Source: Purpureocillium takamizusanense (taxonomy: Eukaryota > Ascomycota > Sordariomycetes > Hypocreales > Ophiocordycipitaceae). Taken from it: a stretch of DNA of 64,000 nucleotides. The notes beneath the pieces are model-generated. The model searched no databases. It was given only the letters and a program-made list of their open reading frames with translations, and was not told the DNA's origin. Shown here piece by piece: positions 16,497-28,067 of the stretch. The DNA lies in assembly GCF_022605165.1 (NCBI RefSeq), contig NC_063074.1, positions 151,501 to 215,500 of the forward strand. The letters are read 5' to 3'. The translations under genes were made by a program, and so were the position numbers. Position 1 is the first letter of the stretch. Every line of letters begins with the position of its first letter.

Positions 16497-18055
16497 TTAT
16501 CGGTTATTTCCTGCAAAGGCAAAGTTACCAAAGACACCGCCCCCGCCTCCGGGAGTCATCGGGCCCATGTTGGAGAGTCCGTTGGTGTTGTGGCTCTGCG
16601 CGGCCGGCGTGGTAACGAGGCCAACGGTGCCGGTATTGGGCGTACTGGGCGCGCCACCGTTGGTCTGTTGCTGGTCGCCGCCGCCGCCAGCGTGGGTCGC
16701 GTTCATCATGGACGAGGTCATGAGGCCGACATCTGGGATGCCCAGGCCCCAAACCTTGCCGACGTGCTCGTCAGGGATGTCGCCGTTGAAGATCTTGTCG
16801 CGCATCTGGAAGAACACCTTGCCCGTCAGGAGCGAGTCAGACCCGGCCTGGTGAGCGGCCCCAATGCGCTTGACCTTGAGGGTCTCGGCAATATTTTCTA
16901 GGCCCGACTTGTGTTCGAACTTTTGCAGGATCTCGGTGCTGCTAGGGTCGCTCGGCGTGAGCAGCCCAGAATTGTGCAGTCGGATGGCGTGCTTCATGAG
17001 ATGCTTGACATCGTACGTGGTCGGGAAGTAGAGCTTCATCTTGTGGTCAAAGTCCACTTCGTCGTTGGGCAGCGGCGTGCAGATGAGAAGCTTGGTGAGG
17101 TAACCGAAATCGTAGCCGCCGTGGAACGAGATCCACTTGATGTTGTCGAAGCACACCAGGCCCGAGGGAATCAAGAGGGCGGCAAACTCGTGTGGGTCGA
17201 TACCATCCCTCTCGAGCAGGTTGAAGTCGATGCCGGCCTGCTGGAGGGACTCGATGGACTTTTCGTTGTACATGTCCTCTTTTAAAGAGAACTTGAAGTT
17301 GAACTGCCACGAATAGGGAAACGGCCCCTGGTTCGCAGCTCTCCTGCCGGCCATACCTGCCATGTCAGTCGAGGGTGGGCGAGCCGGCGGGGTCTCGCCA
17401 TCTTCGTTGAACAAGGTGACGCCAATTTGAATCACCTTGAGCATGTCGACGTTGGTGCGCAGGCATTGGTAGTGATAGTCGCTTTTCCCCCGAAAGGAGC
17501 CCATGGGTCTTGATACTACGCCCGGGAATTCAGTGTCCTGTCGCTCCACTTGTCAGCATCTCGGCCACGTCCGTGTGCTCCGGGGTCGTTTCTGGAGGAG
17601 GGGCTCACCATAGCAATATACGGGTATTTTTCCACCATGTCTCGTAGTACGGCCATCTCCTCGTGCAGGTTATGTTTCCAGACTTCTCGTATTCTGCCCT
17701 TGTTCGGCTGCGTCCTCATGGTCGGGTGTTCCATCAGGACGTTGTGCTGGACCTGGCCTCCGTGCTGAGGTTGTTGCAGCCCGGCGGCGGCCCCAGAGCC
17801 GTGGGCGAATCCCATCCTCGCATTCTGGCTGCCAAACGCCGAGTCGGCAAAGCCCGCGGCGCCTCCGTTGAGTCCCGCAGCGCCAAACGAGTTGCCGTTG
17901 GCAGCGGCAAAGGGGTTCATCTGGGCGGACGCGCCGAGGTATTGACTCCCGCCCAGCGGCCCACCCTGCGGCTGGCCGTGGGATGGGAAACCAGGCTGGT
18001 GGAAGGGGGCGCCGACGCCGGGCCCAGCGCCGAAGCCGCGTATCTGTGGCGGCAT
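16497..18055 (-). CDS. caf1: CCR4-NOT deadenylase subunit Caf1/Pop2
   Basis: Two exons, 18055-17609 and 17537-16497, give 495 aa. The 71-bp intron (GTGAGC...ACAG) lies exactly before the catalytic D-T-E, giving KYPYIAM/DTEFPG. Residues 1-115 are a G/A/Q-rich disordered extension. The RNase D fold carries the DEDDh set: Asp150 and Glu152 in DTEF, Asp292 in FHGGYDFGYL, and His378 and Asp383 in HQAGSD. The tail after about 410 is again low-complexity. Known role: the 3'-5' poly(A) nuclease of CCR4-NOT, shortening mRNA tails in the cytoplasm. All catalytic residues are present, unlike S. cerevisiae Pop2, which has a divergent active site. It is divergent from the complex I gene across 0.9 kb. Confidence 0.95.
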
Positions 18056-18973
18056 CGGATGGGAATGGGTTTCTTGAGGTTGGGTTGCAGCAGGCGGCGG
18101 CGACGGCGGCGGCGGCGGTAAGTGCGGCGAGCCGCGATGAGTGCGGTTTGAGCTGAAGCTGCCGCCACGGTTCGTGAGTAGCGAAGGTGCCTGGGGCGCG
18201 GCGGTGGGCGGTGCCTGTCGGAGAGGATCGGTGTGTCGCGGTCTCTAACGCGTCGGGAAGCCGCGTCTACTATAACGGCCTCGCCGGTAGTTCATTGAGC
18301 TGCCAGGCAGAACGGCGACGGGGCAGGTCGGGTTCGTTCGTCGCAGCTCGTAGGGCGACGTCTTCGTTGAGCCGCTGCGTTCTTGGCAAAGGTCGCCGAC
18401 TCCCCCGATGACGATTGCGTGGTGCCGTCGACCGGTGAGCACGCTGGCAGTAGATTAACGGTCAATCGCAGAGACGTCGTGCCGATGCCTTGTCGGAAGA
18501 AGATTGATACAATGGTTCCTTGCGTTGAACGAAGATGGCTCACGGTCGTGGCGTCGGTCGTCTGGTGGTCACGCGGTCTGTAAACGGAGGGGGGGGATGC
18601 TGGAGAACGGGGTTGAAGGGCTGGGCGCGAGAAGCTTGCTGGATCCCGATGTGTGGAAGCGGTGGATGGCTGGGATTGCGCTGGGACGGGAGACACCTGG
18701 ACGGCGGGGGCTGACAGAAATGTGGCCTCTCCAGAGGAGTCACGCTTGCTGTGACTTTGCGGAAGCTAGGCTGGCTTGTTTTTGTCATCCTTGCTGGGCA
18801 GCCCAGGTGGTCCGTGCATCCACCCTCCGCCCCGTCGGGCGGCTCTGGCCTACTTTGTTCCGGCCGACGCCAAGTGCCTTCTGCGCATCCTCGAATCACC
18901 ATCGTTGCAATTCCAACGCACGACACCGAACCCCCCCCCCTTCGATTGCGTCCTGCCCGCTCAATTGGCCGCC
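18056..18973. promoter_or_regulatory. Divergent promoter region, caf1 / NDUFB3-like
   Basis: This 918-bp segment separates the starts of two divergently transcribed housekeeping genes and is the shortest divergent gap in the window. It begins with a (CGG/CGC)-rich block just upstream of caf1. I see no clear TATA box. Shared regulation is possible but not shown by the sequence. Confidence 0.4.
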
Positions 18974-19511
18974 ATGCTTCCCACAAGGTATGGACGATGC
19001 ATTGCCCGTCAGCCGTCTGGCGTTGTCCCGCTGCCACTGTCGCTGCCGCTGCCGCGATCGCAGCCAAGGCACGGCGCAGCAAGTCCCATTGAACGTTTAC
19101 TAACGGACGATGCGACACAATAGAGTGCTGCGAGCGGCCCGCGGGCCCAAGGTCAACATCACCGGATTCAACATGCGAGCCTTCAAGGAGGCTGCCGGCC
19201 AGCCGCGATACGACCCCTGGGAGCGAGCGTTAGTCCTTCCATCACCCTCCCCCCCGGTCCGAAGCCCCGCGAATTACGACTCCGAACCGCGATGACGACG
19301 ACGAGGACGAAAAAGTCAAACGAGCCACAAGCTAACATGTTCGTCTTACCACAGTGACGCCTGGAGGTTCACAGGCCCCTTCTCCCGCTGGAACAGGTTC
19401 AGGGGCACGCTACCCGGCTTGGGGACCGCCACCGTCGCCTTCGCCGGCTACTGCCTGTACGAGCACTTCTTCATGGAGGACTCGCACCATCACGGGGAGG
19501 AGCACCACTGA
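18974..19511 (+). CDS. NADH:ubiquinone oxidoreductase B12/NDUFB3-like accessory subunit
   Basis: Three exons, 18974-18987, 19124-19228 and 19355-19511, give 91 aa. The first exon is only 14 nt (ATG CTT CCC ACA AG). Intron 1 (136 bp) starts GTATGG, has a perfect TACTAAC branch site at 19099-19105 and ends ATAG. Splicing gives MLPTRVLRAARGPKVNITGF. Intron 2 (126 bp) joins ERA to DAWRFTGPF. The sequence has the B12 signature: YDPWER, WRFTGPFSRWNRFRG, then one membrane segment (about 58-78), and a short His/Glu-rich tail. It belongs to the membrane arm of mitochondrial complex I. An alternative unspliced start at 19110 (MRHNRVLRA) is possible, but the splice signals favour the upstream ATG in GCCATG context. 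Confidence 0.85.
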
Positions 19512-20024
19512 TCGGAGACGGCCGGAGCGAGTGACTGTGCGGAAAGACGCTGACGCTGCGGCGCCGGAGTGTACATATATCATGCGATGAGGGCGAGTAA
19601 TGGATGGATACGGGTAGTCGACACTTTCAAGCCCCGGTTAGACGCGGACAACAAAAACACGATTGAAACAACATGGGACACCTAGCCGTGAGTCGTTGCC
19701 ATGGCACCAGAGCGAGCATGCGGCCGTTGCAACTATCTTGTCAAAATGTCGTGGTGGCGTTGGATGCGCGCGTGCATTGTAACTCCGGAGTCGGGGGTCA
19801 AGAGTGAAGAGGTTATCAGCCAAGGACGCCGAGTTCGTCTGTGCTAGGCACCCATGAGGCTTATGTCAAGGGAAAGTTCGAAATTTGCATTGGGTATATC
19901 GTCACTACTCAGTGGCCCCCATGGCCTTGCGCCACCTCTTCGACCCGAGTGAAAGATACCACCTGAACGCCAATGCTACTATGCAACTCTCAATCAACAG
20001 AGGCCAGGTTCCAGACCAGGGGCC
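19512..20024. other. 0.5 kb convergent gap
   Basis: 3' flanks of the complex I gene and the coiled-coil gene. No coding region was seen. Confidence 0.5.
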
Positions 20025-21518
20025 TTAAACGGACAGTGGGGACATTCCAACACCGTTCACGGCATCAAGAACTTCCTCTACCGCCGACTCGAGCTCCCCT
20101 ACCCTCTTCTTGAGGCCCTTGTTCTCGTCTCTCAACAGACTAACAGTGTTCCAAGCAGTGCTAGCATCCTGTCCTTCGCAGTTGCGGCAGCTGTACAAGG
20201 CTGGCGGCTCTTCAACTTTGGGCGTTTCCACGTGGGAGCCGCCCTTGAAAAATCGTTGAAACGCCGACAGCTGTGGCTGTGGATGCGACTGTACCTTGTT
20301 CGCCGCTGGCGGCGGTTCAAGGGAAGCTCGTTTTGACTTCTGGGGTAGAGGTGGTGCGGGCATGCTGTCCGCCGATGTAGCGTCCGTGACGCTCGATCTA
20401 ACGGTAGGGCTGCGAGATCGAGAGAAGACGCTAGCTCCTTCGATGCTCTCTGCGTCGGTCTCAGACCCCATGTCCGTCTTGGATGTCCCGACGCTTCTTC
20501 TTCTCTCGTCCATCTGGTCCTCTTCGGCATCCAGGTCTTCAGAGACGGAGATGGTGGAGGGCGCGGCGTACTTCGCCTGGCGTTCTTCCATCCTGAGCCG
20601 TCTCTCGGTGTCAAGCTCCTCCCGGAGGCATCGCATGGTGGACTCGATGTCAGTGGCTTTTTGTGCCATGCCCTCCAGCTGCAGTTTCAGATGGTGGGAC
20701 CGAGTTTCGAGCCCAATCTTCTCATCGTCTTGTGCCTCTCGCTCCGCCCTGAGCTCGAGCAGGGTCACTGTCCGTTGCTGGTAGGCAGTCTGGAACTTGC
20801 GCAGCAATCCGACAGCATTGACATGCAGGTTTTTGAATGCTGCTGGAGAGAACGCATCGCCCTCGGCAGGCGGACCCGCAGGGAATAGTAACGCCTCGAT
20901 GTTGATATTGATGAGCTCGTCATCTTGCGGCACGGCAACAGAAGATGGGGCCGGGCCTTTGAGTGCCGAAAGCGATGAGAAGAGGGAGAATCGCGGGCCA
21001 ACTCCGGGCGAGGCGGACTGTGCAGTCGATGCATGTACGGTGTTGGAAGCTGATGAGCTTGTTGGACCGACATGCGCATGTGCGGTACCGGCATCCCAGG
21101 TTCGTGCGCCAACAGGTCGGCTGCGTCGTGAGGAGGAAACATTATCACGTCCGTGCTGGTTTACCACCTGCGAGGCCGGAGTCCTGCCGTCCCCCGTCAG
21201 GGGCATGTTCGGTGGGACTCGCGAGGGGGTCGTCGTTGCCTCGCCGGGATCGTCGAGTTGTGTCGTCGAAAAGGACTGTCGCAGAGGAGACCGTGGCTCC
21301 TTGGATGTGGCGATGGAGCTCTGGCGACGCGACGTCGACGTCGCTGGAGAGCTTGATTTTGAGGACGAGGCAGCTGGCGCTTGGACATGAAGCTCTGATT
21401 TCCTCGGAATCCTCGACCGAGGCGGGCTCGGCGGCGGACTGCTATTATCAGCAGGGTGATCGCCGTGCCCCTGAGAGCGGGCCCATTGCCCGTCTGGCAG
21501 GGAAGGCGAGGGCTGCAT
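20025..21518 (-). CDS. Coiled-coil protein of unknown function
   Basis: A single exon encodes 497 aa. Residues 1-195 are Ser/Pro/Thr-rich and disordered (SPPPSPPRSRIPRK), suggesting many phosphosites. Residues about 198-320 look conserved: DDELININIEALLFP, then a charged heptad-like coiled coil (LLRKFQTAYQQ through LDTERRLRMEERQAKY). A second disordered Ser-rich stretch follows. The C-terminus (about 441-490) has a CRNC pair and a second coiled coil (LLRDENKGLKKRVGELE). No enzymatic motif or membrane segment is present. The architecture suggests a scaffold or cytoskeleton-linked protein; this is inference only. Confidence 0.75.
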   Translation of the reverse strand: MQPSPSLPDGQWARSQGHGDHPADNSSPPPSPPRSRIPRKSELHVQAPAASSSKSSSPATSTSRRQSSIATSKEPRSPLRQSFSTTQLDDPGEATTTPSRVPPNMPLTGDGRTPASQVVNQHGRDNVSSSRRSRPVGARTWDAGTAHAHVGPTSSSASNTVHASTAQSASPGVGPRFSLFSSLSALKGPAPSSVAVPQDDELININIEALLFPAGPPAEGDAFSPAAFKNLHVNAVGLLRKFQTAYQQRTVTLLELRAEREAQDDEKIGLETRSHHLKLQLEGMAQKATDIESTMRCLREELDTERRLRMEERQAKYAAPSTISVSEDLDAEEDQMDERRRSVGTSKTDMGSETDAESIEGASVFSRSRSPTVRSSVTDATSADSMPAPPLPQKSKRASLEPPPAANKVQSHPQPQLSAFQRFFKGGSHVETPKVEEPPALYSCRNCEGQDASTAWNTVSLLRDENKGLKKRVGELESAVEEVLDAVNGVGMSPLSV

Positions 21519-23966
21519 AGCGTGTCGGGGCCGCAGACTGGCAGGCTAAGTCTTTGCTGGGCCGCTTGGTGGGACGATTAATGTGTCGCAGATTAATGCC
21601 GGCGACCCCTGGACCCCCGCGATTCGAGAAGGCGCCTCGTCGTTCAGTCGCGTGCTACTAGCGCAGATGGCCTCGGCTGAAACTTGCCAGTACCAACGGA
21701 TGAAGATCAGCCCAGGAGATGCGAAGGGTGGAATGGCGATGGTATGCTTGCTTGGTATGTAAAAGGGGGGAGTTGTTGTTCTTTTCGCCAAGAGGGCCGG
21801 CAGGATTTGCGGTCAGAGACGGGACGAAATCGATAGTAGAGCACCCTGGACAGGCAGGGCAGCGACCGCGATGGGTGAGGTCTCCACCGACTGTCCGTCC
21901 GTATGAGGGCGAACGAAGCCAGCGTGCTCCGTCCTGGTCGCGCGACTGAGACACGTCTGGTGATGATCAAAGTTAAAAAGACGCGAAATTTGGCGATGAA
22001 TGGCCAGAACCGACGGCCAGTGCCCTGTGTCGCGTCAACGGTTGCGGAGTGGTGTACAAGGGACCGGGCCGTCTTGGGCAAGGCAACGCATCCGGCCGGA
22101 GGGGTCGCGGTCGCGAAGGATGACCAGGCTCCGGGGGTTGCGCCACCGGGCGGGGGGGGGGCCGCTGTTGACGGAAGCGGGTCGGGCTGCGGCGGGCGTG
22201 AGTCGGTGTCAGTGTTGGTGTCTTGACTAGGCGTGGCTCCGGCAGCACTAACGACCGCTACCCGCGACAGTCTATCGGCTTGTGGTCAGACAGTGTCAGA
22301 TCTGGTGGAAACGCCGCTGGGGCAAGAAGTCAAAGAGAAGTGAAGGAGGGAGGGGGTGAGCGAGGGAGGGAGGGAGAAATAATAAGACAGACGAAGGGGC
22401 AGCTTCGAGCGCATCGGATCCTTCCTTCCTTGCCTAAGGTTGCTTGCTTGCTCGCATGTCCTGCTGTTCATACTTGGTACTGATCCACTAATGACCACTA
22501 GCGAGGTACAGCATTTGCGCCCGATGGAATAGCCAAAACAAAGCTGCCACGGGTCGGCACCACCTGCCGCCCGCTATTGGCCTGTGGCGATGAGGTTTTG
22601 GATCGCGAGCTGCCTGTCATGCGATGCGGGCTCATGCGAAGCGGCGCGCCCGTCCATCCACATCGAGAAGCTTTCCTGTCACCTTACAGGACGGGAGTGA
22701 TTCAGTGGCTGGTTGCGGCGGCGGCGGTGGCTTGAGCCCGGTGCGGCCGCTATCAAACCCCGCTGAGGTCGTCCGCCGTGGGGGGGGGGTTCGCGTCGCA
22801 GCCAAGTGATGGAAGGTGAGGTGCGCAGGGCGGCCACTCCAAGCTTTAGGCGGCGGGGAGGATTCTCAGGGCACCCGACGCCGCAACGAACGCGAGCTGT
22901 CCCTGGACTTGGCTTGTACTACCTAGTACCTATGGAACCTTGGAATCTTGTAGGTACCTGTAGGTACTAAAGGTGAGGACCTGGGCAGCCAGCAGTGGCG
23001 CCTGCCCGAAAGCTCGCAGCACCGCTTAGTGGGCGGCCAACACTGCCTGGCAGGTGCCCGCAGCCCCAGGCGCAGTGGAGGTGGGTTCCATGCCACCTCT
23101 GGGCGCAATCCATATTGCAGACAGTGGAGTGGAAGCCTGCACAGTGACACTCTGTAAGCTGAACCTCACCTGCTCCGTGCTCTGAGGCGTCTGCAAGGAC
23201 GAAGCTACCTGAGACGAGTCTCTCGGCGAGGAAAGAACGTCAGGTGGCTTTGCTCTCTTTCCTATGTAAATAAGTAAACAAAGGACTGTCGTGCTGCTGT
23301 CGTGGAAACGGTACGACTCCGGCTCCTATTTAATACTTTGTATTGTTTAGATTATCGCGCCGGGGCGTGAAAGCTCCGTGCCATCAACCTCGCCTTTGCG
23401 CTCACTCACGAGGTCACCTTTCGAAAGCACTGTACGGTATACATTCTTGAGGGATTGGCTAGACATCCTTGAGCAGCGGCCATAGGTTGAGGTTTCTGTT
23501 TCCAACCCAAGAAGAAGAAGAAGCAACGGACAGCGAGTCTGGAATATAGCAATGTGTATCAGAAGTGCTTAGAAGCACACCTATCCCGTAGGTAGGCGTC
23601 ATTCGCGCCGTGCATTGGGTCCGATAATACCACGTCTCTCCATAGAGAAGCAGCCATGGAAAGCACCGTCAAATCCCATCCATTGCGTCTCATGAAGGAA
23701 AGCTTGGTGTCTCCTCTAGCAGCATGACTACCTACTTGCCCAAGCGCACACCGCCGTAGTCACTCGCGACTTCCTCCGCATCTCGAACGGGAAGGAAGAC
23801 TTTCCGCCGCACGACAGCTGACATGGCTCTCATAGACTCTTCTCATTCTTTCTCCCTTATCTTCAACTTTGCCTTCGCCACCCCATACCAATACATTACA
23901 GAGCACAGCTTCTCTCTCTCTTTCTCTGATTCTCCCTGCCATCTCTGATGAAACCCACTCGTCGCC
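21519..23966. other. 2.4 kb divergent intergenic region
   Basis: Upstream DNA of the coiled-coil and four-TM genes. It holds G-runs (22148-22165, 22780-22788), a TAGGTACC-rich island at about 22918-22970, and a local AT-rich patch near 23320-23360. No gene could be supported. Confidence 0.5.
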
Positions 23967-24669
23967 ATGCTTTGCGATAGAGAACAGCAATCCTCCTCCG
24001 CCGAACCCCCCGCACAGAAAGGTGCCTCCGGCGGTAGCCGCTTCAACATCAGGATGCGCTTCGTCACGACGCAGAAAGTCCTCGTCGTCGGATTGTGTGC
24101 GCAGCTCGCCGTCTACGCTCTCTTCAACCTGGGCGTCTTCGTCGCCGCCTGCCGCACCTGGGCAGATGAAGACGAAGCGTGGCACCTTTCATCGTCGCGT
24201 TCGTCGCCGAGCCTTGCCTTGGGCATGTTCATGTTCCTACAGTACAACCACGTTCTCAACGCGGCAGTGGTGGGCATCTTCGTGCCGGCGGTCATGGCGG
24301 TCGTGGGCCTCTGCCGCAGAAAACGTGACTCCACCGACGCTCTGTGCTTGTATTTCTTTCGTGGCAGCTCCCTCTGCTTTGTGTCGCTTGGGCTGGCCCT
24401 ACTGCTCTTGGGGTATCCGTCTTCGAGAGCCCAGACCGGCCAGGTCACCGATGCAGACATAGCCCTTGGAATTATATCCAGTCTCAGCTTGTATGTGCGG
24501 CCCGATTTGTCTCCTCTTCCGTCTCTCCCCTACCCTCGTTTGGCCCTGTCTCCAAGGATGCTGGCTAACAACTACCAGAAGCATTGGATTCTGGACCGCG
24601 GGTGTGTCGGCTCTCTTCGCAGCACCTCGTCAGATCAACACCGACGTATCCAGGGACCACCATGGCTGA
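23967..24669 (+). CDS. Small four-TM membrane protein, unknown
   Basis: Two exons, 23967-24490 and 24579-24669, give 204 aa. The 88-bp intron has GTATGT, a GGCTAAC branch site and CCAG; it interrupts the last membrane segment and restores SSLSLSIGFWTAGV in frame. After a short Ser-rich N-terminus there are four likely membrane segments at about 38-63, 85-115, 125-151 and 163-190, with an RRKR positive patch after TM2 and a short tail ending DHHG. Four closely spaced helices with both ends probably cytosolic resemble MARVEL-like fungal proteins in layout only; I cannot assign the family. The ATG has GCC in front. It converges on the gene at 25553-27193. Confidence 0.75.
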
Positions 24670-25552
24670 AGATGGGGCATTGCTGTTCGTCGGTATTGAT
24701 TGCGATGGCTGCGCATAGGGGGCTGATTGTCGCAACAGGCATGACTGAGACGCATGCGCCCCTAGGAGTGGATAACACTTGTGTAGTAGCCTTAGCAAAC
24801 AATCGTCAGCTACGGAATTCTTAATACTCTATAAGCTTCGCCACACGCTCTCCTTGCCATCTCGTGTAGTGCTTGCGGTGATACTTTCGCCTATTGAGTC
24901 TGTCCCAAGTACACTCTTTGTCGTCGCACGCATACGTCAGTGCGGGTCGGCTACACACGGCTGCACCGGTGCAGCCAGAGCAACGACGATCCAAAGAAAC
25001 GGATGCATAATCGTTTTTTGCTCGTCTGAACCTGTCCTGGCATGTGCAAATTGGCACGGATTCGGCCAGTCGCATGGGATGATAATACGGCGGGTTGAGG
25101 CGCGTGCCGGTCCCGCTGGAGTACAGGTACGTACGAAGTACAGATCGAGACACCCGGTCATGCCAACGCCACGTCTGCTCCAAGGCGGCTTTTCTCCCGG
25201 AAACGTAACAACAAGGCAGTCAAGGGGTAATGAATGGGTTCATCATGAAGGCCCGCCACCCACCCCATGCATCTATTCGAAGCGAGCAAAATGTTGGACG
25301 CCTATCTAGCCAGGCCGGGCGCCGAAGGCCCGGTAGGATGCAGCCTACACTGCCCCCAAAAAAACCTCATTGCAGGCCGTTGTTGCCCACATGCATGCGT
25401 CATCTATACCACGTTGCGCAGGCCGCCCGCCCTTGCTCCCCAAAGTACCATATCATCCAGAACGCCAGATTTCTTGCAACAACTCCCTGCCTACTAGAGA
25501 GGCTCAAAAAAAAAAGGGATTTTCCCACGGTTTATAGGACGAGGGGCGGATA
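24670..25552. other. 0.9 kb convergent gap
   Basis: No gene was seen. It contains an exact GTACGAAGTAC motif at 25131-25141 (see findings) and an A-run at about 25507-25516 near the 3' end of the minus-strand neighbour. Confidence 0.5.
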
Positions 25553-27193
25553 TCAGCGGAGCTCGACCGAGGGAAAGTAGCGTGGACCGGCGAACCCGCG
25601 GGCTATTACCGACTGGATGTCAATGTTGCCCGACGAGTCGTGCTGGGAGCTCCACATCTTGAGGAGGATGAAGCGGCCCGATACGGGAGGGTCGAACCGG
25701 ATGGTGCACTTGCACTTCTTCTTCTCGATGTAGAAGCGCGCGTGCGGGGCGAGCAGCTCGCCGCCAACGGCGCGGACAGCCTCCTGTGTCGCATTGGCGT
25801 GGGCATCCCAGGCTTCAGCAAGAGATAGGTCCACCAGCCGATCTCGGTGGCCGTCGCCCCCGACATGGCGGGCAGGGCGGTGCTGAGGGCGGTGCGGCGG
25901 TTGCGACTCGTCAAAGAAATCATCCGACCCAAACGGATTACTGGGGTCCTCGGAGTCGGAATCTGGCGTTTCGAAAGGCAGTGACCCAATCCGGTTGGGG
26001 GGGCGCAGGTGCAGTGACGGTGTCTCGTAGTCGTCCTCGCTGCACTCCGTCGTCACGCGAAAATCGGGTTGATTCTGCGTAAACTCCTCAGGCATCTGAG
26101 GCATGCGATGGTCTTCGACTTCGTCGTCGTCGTCGCCACGGTAGATGTAGGACCTCCGCGCGCGCATGCTGGTAGTGCCGTCATCGTGATGCCTGATTGA
26201 TACGATGCGCCGCGCGTCTCGGTCAAGGGGATGTCGATCGTCGTCGTGGCCGTACCATGGATCACCTCGCGCTGTAGGCGCATACTGTATCTGATACTGT
26301 GCGGTCCGGCTGAGCAAGTCGTCTTGGTTCATGGCGACAAACACCATGCCTTCCCGCACTCTATTCGCCACGTTAGTGGATATGCGCTGCATGTGGCTTC
26401 GGCGTGCTGCAGGGACCTACGGATGTGAGTAATTCATGGAGCCGGGGGCCTTGATGACCACCTCTCGGAGGGTGAAGACTGTGGCTCCTTGGTGCCGCAG
26501 GACAATGTTGCAGCGGTTCCCCTTGGTGCAATACACCGAGTTGTCGTTGCGGAGTATGTTTTCGGCGGCATACGACGACTCGTTGGAGAACATGCCGCCA
26601 TCGCAGCTCACAATCTCCATATGCAACTGGCCCGGCTCAACCTGGCCATACTTGCCGTAGCGAAAGCCCTTGAAGCTAGGCACGAGCCTATCGGCGTCGA
26701 TTTTCCTGCGCTTGCTGCGACGGGCGTCATCGGCAAAGTCGTGAGGCCGCAGCGTTGGCGAGAAGCTGTCGCGCATGAGCGGCGTCATGAGGTTTATGTG
26801 GTTGGTCATGTCTAACAGGGATCTGAGCTGGGAGTTGGCCTCGTCGAGCGTCTGGTCGAGCTCGTCAAAGTTGGGGCGGCGATGGTCGGCGGCGCGCAGG
26901 CGAGAGCTGCGGCGCGACGGGCCCAGCCATGGGTGGTCCATGGGTTCGTCGAGGTCGTCGAGGGCGGACGGCAAGTCGTCGAGATTACGGATGCGCTCGG
27001 CGCGGCGGGCGGCCGCTGACCAGAAGAGGGTCTGCGGGCGAGTCGCGGCTGGGGCGGGAGAACCGATGGGCGACCGTACGAGTCGGATGGGAGGTAATCC
27101 TGAAGGGGGCAGCGGAGGGAAGTCTTCTTGAGAGCTTCGGGCATGCTGGCGGTTGGAGCCCGAGCCGGAGCTCGACCCGGGCCTGGAGGCCAT
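25553..27193 (-). CDS. Unassigned protein with a split, possibly discoidin-like domain
   Basis: Two exons, 27193-26421 and 26360-25553, give 526 aa. The 60-bp intron (GTAGGT, CCACTAAC branch site, ATAG) joins NYSHP to VREGMVFVAMNQ. The N-terminus is disordered. Residues about 180-280 read like a beta-sandwich half (MEIVSCDGG, ENILRNDNSVYCTKGNRCNI, LREVVIKAP). A long acidic linker (about 300-435) follows. The last 90 residues supply a second half (KKKCKCTIRFDPPVSGRFILLKMW...GPRYFPS), with an alpha-helix before it. The pattern of ENIL..., paired Cys, and GRFILLK resembles discoidin/APC10-type folds split by an insertion; this is inference. The start at 27193 has good context (GACGCCATGG); an in-frame upstream ATG at 27586 would add a (CCA)n-derived Pro run and is less likely. 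Confidence 0.7.
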
Positions 27194-27512
27194 GGCGTCA
27201 AGGGCGGGACTCGCGTGCGTGCGGGTGCGATGCGAGGGCGCGGGACAGCACTGTGGGTGGAAGCGATGCGACGATGGGGGGACGGGCGGTGAAGGTGGCG
27301 ATGGCGATGAAAGGCGGGCGAGCGAGCGAGCGAGCGAGGGCAGGCCGAAGCCAACCCGAGGACCGCACGGATGGAAGCGACGGGGGCGGGCCGACTCGTT
27401 TCCAAAGATCGTCGCCGTCGCCGTCACTGTCGCTGTCGGGCCAGAGGATTCAGAGTCAGGGCTCAGAGGGAGCCGGGACGCTGAGGCAGCGAAATGTCGT
27501 CGTAGCGGGGAC

Positions 27513-27552
27513 GGTGGTGGTGGTGGTGGTGGTGGTGGTGGTGGTGGTGGTG
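27513..27552. repeat. (GGT)n microsatellite
   Basis: About 13 GGT units about 320 bp upstream of the preferred start of the minus-strand gene. On the minus strand it reads CCA repeats that would encode a poly-Pro tract only if the far upstream ATG were used. Confidence 0.9.
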
Positions 27553-28043
27553 GCGGCGGTCGAGGACTGTCGGAGCCATCGGCCAAATGAGATGGATGTC
27601 GTCGTCGGCAGGTGGGGGGTTTGCGTTGCGAGCTGCCTACCTTGGCGGGCGACGATGAGCGATCACCGTCGTGGGACGCAATGGGCAGCCTGGACTAAAT
27701 ATGGTGGTCGAGGAGCGAAACGTGCGAGTACAGGATAGGGCGGGCTGCTGCTAATGCTGGCATTGGCAAGGTGCCGCATGGCCGTTGACGCAACCGCTCC
27801 TTTGGATTGGCGCCAGTCGGGCAGTGAGTGACGCTTCTTCTCTGGCCGGCGAGTAATTAAGGTGGACGGCGGAGGGGACCGTCTGGCACCTGGCCGGACT
27901 TCGTACTTGTAGTCAGCGGGCGGAGGGGTCTTTTCTTGTTTGCCGAGAGGAGACTGCCAGGTGCTGCTCGCTTCGTAGGTACTAAGTAGGTAGGTAGGTA
28001 CGAAGGTAATGAATAATGTAGCAGGGGCTGTGTGCGCGCGAGT

Positions 28044-28067
28044 TTGTGTGTGTGTGTGTGTGTGTGT
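28044..28067. repeat. (GT)n microsatellite
   Basis: About 11 GT units in intergenic DNA. Confidence 0.85.

Noticed and set aside
27191..27586. Upstream ATG extending the gene at 25553-27193 by 131 residues
   Set aside because: The extension is made of a (GGT)n microsatellite and CTCG repeats typical of a 5' leader; the ATG at 27193 has better context.
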